The notes under the pieces were generated by a model. It did no database searches, was not told the DNA's origin, and worked only from the letters and a program-made list of their open reading frames with translations. This document shows, in pieces, positions 1 through 4,099 of a stretch of DNA of 8,662 bases. Source of the stretch: Onstottus_B sp035558335 (GTDB lineage Bacteria > Acidobacteriota > Blastocatellia > UBA7656); contig DATMCM010000299.1 of the NCBI GenBank assembly GCA_035558335.1, forward strand, positions 1 to 8,662. The letters are read 5' to 3'. Position 1 is the stretch's first letter. Every line of letters starts with the position of its first letter. The position numbers were made by a program, and so were the translations under genes.

Positions 1-612
1 GGCCATCTCCTGCGCCTGACGCGCAAGCTCCTGCGGGGTCATCACATTGCTCGGTTCGAACCCGAGTCGGCGCGCAAAGTTCGCAGCCTCTGCCATGCAA
101 GCTCCAACTTCTACTGCCCGCTCGAGCTCTGCGGTCCCGCCCGACTCCCCGACCAGAACGAATTCCTCGACCTGACTCCTGCTGCGCTCGTCGGATTTGT
201 ACAAATCGCAGCTCATCTGGCCAAGCATCGCTCCTTCGACCACTGATTGCGGGCTCGCGGCGATCTTCTGAGTAAGCAAGAAAGCCGCCGAGCGTATACC
301 TCGATCGCCAAGTGTTCGTATCGCCGCTCCCGCGATTCGCTGAACGACTAGCGGACTGACAGAATCAACCTCGCCGCCTCCATACAGAAGCAGTCGCCTG
401 GCAGCCAGCGTTCCGACGTTACGAAGAAGAACCCATCGGTCGTGCTTGCCTTCGAACTCGCCTTGATCAAAAACCTCGGCGACCGCGCCTCCGGTCAAGT
501 GATCGAGAGCGGCAAGCGCGCCTTCGCGTGGGGTCTCGCCTTCAAACACCGGAACTATGAGTACATCCGAGGCGATTTCACTCAAAGTCTTTCCACTGGA
601 AATGACCTTCAT
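1..612 (-). CDS. pepA: Leucyl aminopeptidase (M17 family), 5' part only
   Basis: The reading frame begins with ATG at 612-610 and runs open for 204 codons off the left edge, so only the N-terminal part is present. I translated it by hand. The first ~150 residues look like the M17 N-terminal domain (starts MKVISSGKTLSEI; contains FDQGEFEGKHDRWVLLRNVG and later EEFVLVGES). The last ~25 visible residues (FARRLGFEPSNVMTPQELA) match the linker motif at the start of the catalytic domain, usually A-R-x-L-x-N-x-P-x-N-x-x-T-P. The family is a two-metal, usually hexameric cytoplasmic exopeptidase that removes N-terminal residues from peptides; its metal-binding and catalytic residues lie beyond the window and cannot be checked. 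An AAGGAG sequence at 624-629 lies 11 nt before the start, slightly far but usable. The gene lies 77 bp downstream of the isocitrate dehydrogenase gene on the same strand with no clear terminator between, so co-transcription is plausible. Confidence 0.88.
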   Translation of the reverse strand, partial: MKVISSGKTLSEIASDVLIVPVFEGETPREGALAALDHLTGGAVAEVFDQGEFEGKHDRWVLLRNVGTLAARRLLLYGGGEVDSVSPLVVQRIAGAAIRTLGDRGIRSAAFLLTQKIAASPQSVVEGAMLGQMSCDLYKSDERSRSQVEEFVLVGESGGTAELERAVEVGACMAEAANFARRLGFEPSNVMTPQELARQAQEMA

Positions 613-689
613 CGAGATCGATACTCCTTCATAGGTTGAACGGCTCAAGTGAGCGCGTCGGCACAAGCCTTGCGAAGATTCTGGAGAAG

Positions 690-1688
690 CTAAAGCGAAC
701 GGATGACGGCGTCAGTGAATTCGATCGTTGTAGCTTGACCGCCAAGATCGCGCGTCAGCACTTTGCCTTCCGCAAGCACGTGGTGAAGCGCGCGCTGCAC
801 CCGCTCTGCAATCTCGCGCTCGCCGAGATGCTTGAGCATCAGCACCGCGCTCAGCAGCAGCGCCGTGGGATTTGCGATCCCGCGTCCCGCGATTGACGGG
901 GCAGCACCGTGAACCGCTTCAAAGACTGCGATCTCTTCTCCGATGTTCGCTCCGGGGGCAACACCCAAGCCTCCGACCAGGCCTGCGCCAAGGTCTGAGA
1001 CAATGTCACCGTACAGGTTCTCCAGCAACAGCACGTCAAACTGATTTGGATTCATCACCAGCTGCATGCAGGCGTTGTCCACTATCAGGTCGTCGGCTGC
1101 AATCTCGGGATACTCACTTGCGACTTCACGAAAGCAGTTCAGGAAGAGCCCGTCGGACATCTTCATAATATTCGCCTTGTGAATTGCAGTGATCCGCTTG
1201 CGGCTTTCGCGTTTGGCGTACTCGAAGGCGAATCGCGCAATACGGAGCGAAGCCCGCGCGGTGATGATCTTCAGACTCTCGATCACGCCAGGAACGACCT
1301 CGTGTTCGAGTCCCGAATAAAGGTCCTCGGTGTTTTCGCGCACGATGATCAGATCGACATTGTCGTAGCGGGTCGGAACTCCTTCGAGTGACTTGACCGG
1401 CCGAAGATTGGCGAACAGGTCTAGTTCTTTACGCAGTCTGACGTTCGAGCTTGCAAAGCCGCCGCCGATCGGCGTCGTAACCGGGCCTTTAAGCGCGACC
1501 TTGTTGCGCTTTATCGAGTCGAGCATGTCTCTTGGAAGCGGGTCACCGTAACGGGAGAGCGCTTCGGCGCCGACGACAAACGACTCCCATTCGGCTTGAA
1601 ACCCCGCGGCGCGCAGGACTGAAACGGTCGCCCCGGTGACTTCGGGTCCGATTCCATCGCCGGTCATCAGTGTAATCTTGTGCTTCAT
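690..1688 (-). CDS. Isocitrate dehydrogenase, short NAD-type (isocitrate/isopropylmalate dehydrogenase family)
   Basis: This complete 332-residue protein belongs to the beta-decarboxylating dehydrogenase family. It likely converts isocitrate to 2-oxoglutarate and CO2 in the cytoplasm (TCA cycle). The N-terminus has the family motif GDGIGPE (10-16). Residues matching the E. coli Icd substrate site are visible: S80/N82/R86 in the SSNVRLR segment (S113/N115/R119), R96 (R129), R117 and Y124 in RENTEDLYSG (R153, Y160), K171 in HKANIMK (K230), and D204, D228 and D232 (D283, D307, D311). RENTEDLYSG and the S-x-N motif favour isocitrate over isopropylmalate. The length resembles mitochondrial-type NAD-IDH subunits rather than the ~416-residue NADP enzyme. 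At the cofactor-discriminating position, HGAAPSIAG (260-268), S265 replaces the Asp usual in NAD enzymes or the Lys of E. coli NADP-Icd, so the cofactor is not certain. Homoisocitrate or another 2-R-hydroxyacid is an alternative substrate. The ribosome site is weak (GAGAG about 7 nt before ATG), and a perfect 14-bp palindrome lies 18 bp upstream. Confidence 0.9.
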   Translation of the reverse strand: MKHKITLMTGDGIGPEVTGATVSVLRAAGFQAEWESFVVGAEALSRYGDPLPRDMLDSIKRNKVALKGPVTTPIGGGFASSNVRLRKELDLFANLRPVKSLEGVPTRYDNVDLIIVRENTEDLYSGLEHEVVPGVIESLKIITARASLRIARFAFEYAKRESRKRITAIHKANIMKMSDGLFLNCFREVASEYPEIAADDLIVDNACMQLVMNPNQFDVLLLENLYGDIVSDLGAGLVGGLGVAPGANIGEEIAVFEAVHGAAPSIAGRGIANPTALLLSAVLMLKHLGEREIAERVQRALHHVLAEGKVLTRDLGGQATTIEFTDAVIRSL

Positions 1689-1706
1689 TTAGTGACTCTC
1701 TACATT

Positions 1707-1720
1707 GTCGGCATGCCGAC
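1707..1720. promoter_or_regulatory. Perfect 14-bp palindrome upstream of the isocitrate dehydrogenase gene
   Basis: GTCGGCATGCCGAC equals its own reverse complement. It sits 18 bp upstream of the ATG at 1688, within the expected leader or promoter of the minus-strand gene. A perfect 14-bp palindrome at such a place is typical of a dimeric repressor operator, but it could equally be a chance GC-rich palindrome or a loop-less hairpin. No convincing -10/-35 pair is seen around it; TTGCTC and TATTGC with 17-bp spacing just upstream are weak matches. Confidence 0.35.
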
Positions 1721-1781
1721 TAGTGCAATAAGCCGGTAATGATACAAGAGCAATTGAGAGAACCACAACCGAGGGCAGTGA

Positions 1782-1837
1782 GTGGTTAGTGGTTAGTGGT
1801 TAGTGGTTAGTGGTTAGTGGTTAGTGGTTAGTGGTTC
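1782..1837. repeat. Heptamer tandem array 1, (GTGGTTA)x8
   Basis: Seven perfect copies of GTGGTTA at 1782-1830 are followed by one imperfect copy (GTGGTTC, to 1837). This array is the reverse complement of the two arrays further right, so with array 2 (1916-2037) it forms a large inverted repeat around a 78-bp non-repetitive spacer (1838-1915) in which I see no gene. It lies in the upstream region of the isocitrate dehydrogenase gene, about 94 bp before its start. The 7-bp period resembles the short tandemly repeated repetitive (STRR) sequences known from cyanobacteria, although the sequence differs. Confidence 0.95.
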
Positions 1838-1915
1838 AGTTGGTCAGCAGCCATGCGAAGGGATAGTGTTTGGGGTCCCTTCAAGGCGACCAGACCGCGA
1901 ATCGCTTACCACAGT

Positions 1916-2037
1916 CCACTAATCACTAACCACTACTAACCACTAACCACTAACCACTAACCACTGACCACTAACCACTGACCACTAACCACTGACCACT
2001 AACCACTGACCACTAACCACTGACCACTAACCACTAA
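1916..2037. repeat. Heptamer tandem array 2, (TAACCAC)n / (TGACCAC)n
   Basis: About 17 copies of a 7-bp unit. The left part is mostly TAACCAC with small irregularities (TCACTAA, a 6-bp copy near 1930-1935). From about 1961 it becomes a strict 14-bp alternation, CCACTGACCACTAA, repeated five times. The array is inverted relative to array 1 and direct relative to array 3. Its right edge supplies the stop codon (TAG read on the minus strand, 2036-2034) of the small secreted-protein gene. Because the period is 7 and each unit holds TAA or TGA on the plus strand, and many hold TAG on the minus strand, the array stops translation in every frame. Confidence 0.95.
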
Positions 2038-2585
2038 TTCCCACCATCTGCGGTGATGATACCCGACCGTGGACATTGCATTCCTTCGGTGGCTAATTTC
2101 ACGAACTTTGCTTTCCTTGGATCAATCTTCCAAGCAAATTTCGCTGATAGGTTCTCGGCCCCCACCTGATTGTTCAGCACGGCGAGGATGTCTTCGGGTA
2201 GTTTCTTGCCATTTACTCGGCACGACCCGCTGAATTCGGGTGAGGCTTTAGAGTGCTGAGGAAACTGCAGAACATCACGTACGATAGACCTCTTGTCCAT
2301 AATCAACTTGTACTCATTTCCGCAAATCAGCCATGACGACAAGAATAGATCGCCCGTCAGTTCCGACCCCCCTAAGTCTTTAAGGCCTAGATCTTTGTGT
2401 CTAGCCTCGATTGAAACATCCCTTTCGTTCGTCATGAATCCGCCAAGCAGCGCTTTGGGAATATCAGTGCCGCATCGGATCTTACTGAATAAGTCAGCTG
2501 CAGACACATTCGGCGATAACCGACAATTTGTCGCTAGCATTGATAAACCAAAGAACCCTATTAGCAATGACCTTAGAACCTTCAT
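2034..2585 (-). CDS. Small secreted protein of unknown function
   Basis: I do not recognise a family. From the ATG at 2585 the product has 183 residues. Residues 1-29 look like a Sec signal peptide: MKVLR, then a hydrophobic stretch LLIGFFGLSMLA, with likely cleavage near VSA-A (29/30). A cysteine at 21 lacks a proper lipobox, so a lipoprotein is less likely. The mature part (~154 residues) has cysteines in the contexts RCGTD, LICGNE, SGSCRV and MQCPRS, which could make two disulfides in the periplasm or outside. ATG is preferred over the in-frame TTG two codons upstream because AGGAGG at 2600-2595 is 9 nt from ATG but only 3 nt from TTG. The start overlaps the stop of an IS3 transposase remnant (ATGA). 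The stop codon lies wholly inside the heptamer array, so the original C-terminus may be lost. The gene looks visibly A/T-richer than its neighbours, in keeping with acquisition. Confidence 0.7.
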   Translation of the reverse strand: MKVLRSLLIGFFGLSMLATNCRLSPNVSAADLFSKIRCGTDIPKALLGGFMTNERDVSIEARHKDLGLKDLGGSELTGDLFLSSWLICGNEYKLIMDKRSIVRDVLQFPQHSKASPEFSGSCRVNGKKLPEDILAVLNNQVGAENLSAKFAWKIDPRKAKFVKLATEGMQCPRSGIITADGGN

Positions 2586-2779
2586 AGACAATTTCCTCCT
2601 GTGCCGGGCCCCGATCCTTCGCGCTCAACCCGCCCGCGGCAAGCAGTCTGCTGATATTCGAACTCGACCGGAGAACGATACCCGATCGCTGAGGGGAGAC
2701 GCTTGCGATTGTAGATGCTTTCGTTGAACGATCCAACCTGGCGGCGAGCGTCAGCCAGATACGCATACTCCGAACTATA
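2582..2779 (-). pseudogene. IS3-family transposase, C-terminal remnant
   Basis: A frame read from 2779 down to the TGA at 2584-2582 gives 65 residues with the unmistakable tail of an IS3-type integrase-fold transposase (rve domain): YLADARRQVGSFNESIYNRK, then RLPSAIGYRSPVEFEYQQTA. Intact relatives have the pattern L-x-x-A-R-x-x-I-x-x-F-I-x-x-Y-N-x-x-R-x-H-S-A-L-G-Y-x-x-P-x-x-F-E; here the His after RL is Pro. Everything upstream (helix-turn-helix and the DDE catalytic residues) is missing: the next codon is a stop inside heptamer array 3, so the fragment ends abruptly at the array border. The frame runs through the ribosome site of the small secreted-protein gene and overlaps its ATG. No terminal inverted repeat or target duplication could be identified. 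It is non-functional as a transposase. Confidence 0.8.
2595..2600 (-). promoter_or_regulatory. Strong Shine-Dalgarno that fixes the ATG start of the small secreted protein
   Basis: The minus strand reads AGGAGG, a full match to the anti-Shine-Dalgarno core, with 9 nt before the ATG at 2585. The in-frame TTG at 2591-2589 would be only 3 nt away and is therefore unlikely to be the start. The site lies inside the reading frame of the transposase remnant, where it codes for part of a Gly-Gly pair. Confidence 0.7.
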
Positions 2780-2780
2780 T

Positions 2781-2978
2781 TACTAACCACTGACCACTAA
2801 CCACTGACCACTAACCACTGACCACTAACCACCGACCACTAACCACTGACCATTAACCACTGACCACTAACCACTGACCACTAACCACTGACCACTAACC
2901 ACTAACCACCGACCACCGGCCACCGGCCACTAACCACCGACCACTGGCCACCGGCCCCCGACCACCGCCCACCGCCCT
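2781..2978. repeat. Heptamer tandem array 3, CCACTGACCACTAA 14-bp unit decaying to GC-rich copies
   Basis: About 28 copies of the 7-bp unit lie in the same orientation as array 2. The left ~125 bp is a regular 14-bp alternation of TAACCAC and TGACCAC with single changes (CCACCGACC near 2830, CCATTAACC near 2851). From about 2905 the copies degenerate progressively to CCACCGA, CCACCGG, CCACTGG, CCCCCGA and CCACCGC. The array starts exactly where the IS3 remnant ends and stops 3 bp before a TTGACA hexamer upstream of queD. There are no unique spacers between units, so it is not a CRISPR array. Confidence 0.95.
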
Positions 2979-2981
2979 TCA

Positions 2982-3010
2982 TTGACAAAGCCTAACCGTG
3001 CTCTTAGCCT
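2982..3010 (+). promoter_or_regulatory. Candidate sigma70-type promoter for queD
   Basis: A perfect -35 hexamer TTGACA (2982-2987) is followed after 17 bp by TAGCCT (3005-3010), which keeps the first, second and last positions of TATAAT. It lies just after heptamer array 3 and about 68 bp upstream of the queD start. The -35 match and spacing are good; the -10 is poor, so the call is tentative. Confidence 0.35.
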
Positions 3011-3077
3011 TAGACCTCGACGGGCATTCCGGATTGAAGAGGTTTCGACGGTCCGCGGCCGGTGAGGACAGAAGCAA

Positions 3078-3452
3078 ATGTACGAAGTGATGATCGAAGA
3101 AGAATTCTCCGCGGCTCACGCATTGCGCGGGTATCACGGCAAGTGCGAGAACCTTCATGGGCACAACTGGAAGGTCGAAGTCTACGTGCGCGGCGAGCGG
3201 CTCGATCACGTCGGAATGCTGGTCGACTTCAAAGAGCTGAAATCCGCCACCCGTCGGGTGATGCTCTACCTTGATCATCAAAATCTGAACGAGCTCCAGC
3301 CGTTCGATGTTGAGATGAATCCCTCATCGGAGCATCTCGCGGGATTCATTTTGCACAAAGTGGCTCAAGAGATCAGCGACGATCGTGTGAAAGTCTACAA
3401 GGTCAGGGTGTGGGAGACTCCGTCCACCTGCGCCACATTTGAAGTGAAGTAA
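3078..3452 (+). CDS. queD: 6-pyruvoyl-tetrahydropterin synthase / 6-carboxytetrahydropterin synthase family protein
   Basis: This is a complete 124-residue protein of the usual length for bacterial QueD. The zinc ligands are visible as H14 (FSAAH) and H27/H29 (NLHGHNW). The catalytic Cys is C23 (KCENLHGH), and the D66-H67 pair in LDHQNLNE completes the usual catalytic set. E113 in WETPSTCATF matches the pterin-anchoring Glu, and NPSSEHLA (81-88) is the family's N-P-T-x-E-x-L-A motif. In the queuosine/7-deazaguanine pathway the enzyme turns 7,8-dihydroneopterin triphosphate into 6-carboxy-5,6,7,8-tetrahydropterin; PTPS homologues instead make 6-pyruvoyl-tetrahydropterin, and the two cannot be fully told apart by sight. 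It is cytoplasmic. The start is supported by GAGGA about 9 nt upstream. No other queuosine gene is adjacent, so it seems to be a single-gene unit between the repeat island and the Omp85-like operon. Confidence 0.88.
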   Translation: MYEVMIEEEFSAAHALRGYHGKCENLHGHNWKVEVYVRGERLDHVGMLVDFKELKSATRRVMLYLDHQNLNELQPFDVEMNPSSEHLAGFILHKVAQEISDDRVKVYKVRVWETPSTCATFEVK

Positions 3453-3702
3453 CTTGCGTTGAGTTAACTCTAGTCCCGTTTCCGTTGCCGAAGCACTAAA
3501 CTCAAACAGAGGCCCACTTGGCCGTCGAAGCTTGCCTGACTGTGAAGGCACTCAGGCATGCGCCGTCGAGTCGTTTGATCGCGTCCCATAAGTCGCAAGG
3601 CGGAAACCGAGTACGATAGCCTGCCGCGAACGACCGCGCTCGCTCGACGCCCCCGAAGCCGATGAGGCTTCGTCAACTGCCTAAACAAAGGAGCAACCCA
3701 AA
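3453..3702. other. Intergenic region between queD and the Omp85-like operon, with several short inverted repeats
   Basis: I see no convincing gene in these 250 bases. There is a perfect 10-bp palindrome GAGTTAACTC at 3461-3470, 8 bp after the queD stop. There is also a hairpin of TGCCTGA (3533-3539) with TCAGGCA (3552-3558) around a 12-nt loop. Neither is followed by a run of T, so they are not clear intrinsic terminators, although the second could end queD transcription. The right end holds the leader hairpin at 3654-3672 and the ribosome site AAAGGAG (3688-3694) of the next gene. Confidence 0.5.
3654..3672 (+). promoter_or_regulatory. Leader hairpin before the 125-residue protein gene
   Basis: CGAAGCC (3654-3660) pairs perfectly with GGCTTCG (3666-3672) around a 5-nt loop GATGA. 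The hairpin ends 15 nt before the Shine-Dalgarno and 30 nt before the ATG at 3703, so in the mRNA it would sit in the 5' leader of the operon. No T-tract follows. It could affect mRNA stability or translation; no known riboswitch class is recognised. Confidence 0.25.
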
Positions 3703-4080
3703 ATGTCGTGTACATCATTCTCTGTTGATTTGTTGGTCGTGACCCCGGATCAACTGCGCAAGATCGACCTGATGTTGGCAAAAGCCTGCAACGACGACGG
3801 CAGCGTCGTTTGGACTATGAACTTCGGTCTGCAGGAGCGACAGAATACCACGGTTCCGTTCGCCGACCTGGTCAAACTGGCCGTCGTCCTCAAACCTGCG
3901 CTTCACGACAAAGCGGAAGCAACAGCGCTGAAAGGGCTCGACGCAGGCCAGACCAGCGCCGCGTTCGTCGCTGGCGACACTGCTTCGCTATTCAAACAAG
4001 GCCAGGTATCCAAGAGGCGGGCGCAATCCGACGCGCAGGATGTGATCGCCTCTCGCAGCAATAATTCACCAACCGCCTAG
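3703..4080 (+). CDS. Hypothetical protein (125 residues) preceding the Omp85-like gene
   Basis: I do not recognise a family. The product has no signal peptide or membrane segment and is probably cytoplasmic. Residues 1-65 look like a compact alpha/beta fold (SVDLLVVTPDQLRKIDLMLA, then VVWTMNFGLQE and PFADLVKLAVVL). Residues ~66-100 are Ala/Gly-rich, and the last ~25 residues are a polar, Ser/Gln/Asn/Arg-rich tail (KRRAQSD, SRSNNSPTA) that is likely disordered. Cysteines are at 3 and 28. AAAGGAG at 3688-3694, 8 nt upstream, strongly supports the ATG at 3703. The stop is only 19 bp before the start of the 709-residue Omp85-like gene on the same strand, so the two are probably one operon and functionally linked. 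Coding character is supported by the good ribosome site and the close spacing; function is unknown. Confidence 0.65.
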   Translation: MSCTSFSVDLLVVTPDQLRKIDLMLAKACNDDGSVVWTMNFGLQERQNTTVPFADLVKLAVVLKPALHDKAEATALKGLDAGQTSAAFVAGDTASLFKQGQVSKRRAQSDAQDVIASRSNNSPTA

Positions 4081-4099
4081 CCATTAGTCCGGGTGGGAT

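Noticed and set aside
1838..1915. Small gene or RNA in the spacer between arrays 1 and 2
   Set aside because: The 78-bp spacer shows no open frame with a ribosome site and no strong secondary structure of its own.
2293..2727. A 144-residue plus-strand frame
   Set aside because: It is antisense to the secreted-protein gene and the transposase remnant, which have a signal peptide, a perfect ribosome site and family motifs; this frame has none.
2494..2790. A 98-residue minus-strand frame over the transposase remnant
   Set aside because: It is in a different frame from both the IS3 tail and the secreted-protein gene; the neighbouring frame carries the recognisable transposase motif, so this is a shadow.
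1782..2978. CRISPR array
   Set aside because: The repeats are 7-14 bp and directly contiguous, without unique spacers, and no cas gene is near.
3533..3558. Intrinsic terminator after queD
   Set aside because: The 7-bp stem has a 12-nt loop and no T-tract in either direction, so it is only noted as an inverted repeat.
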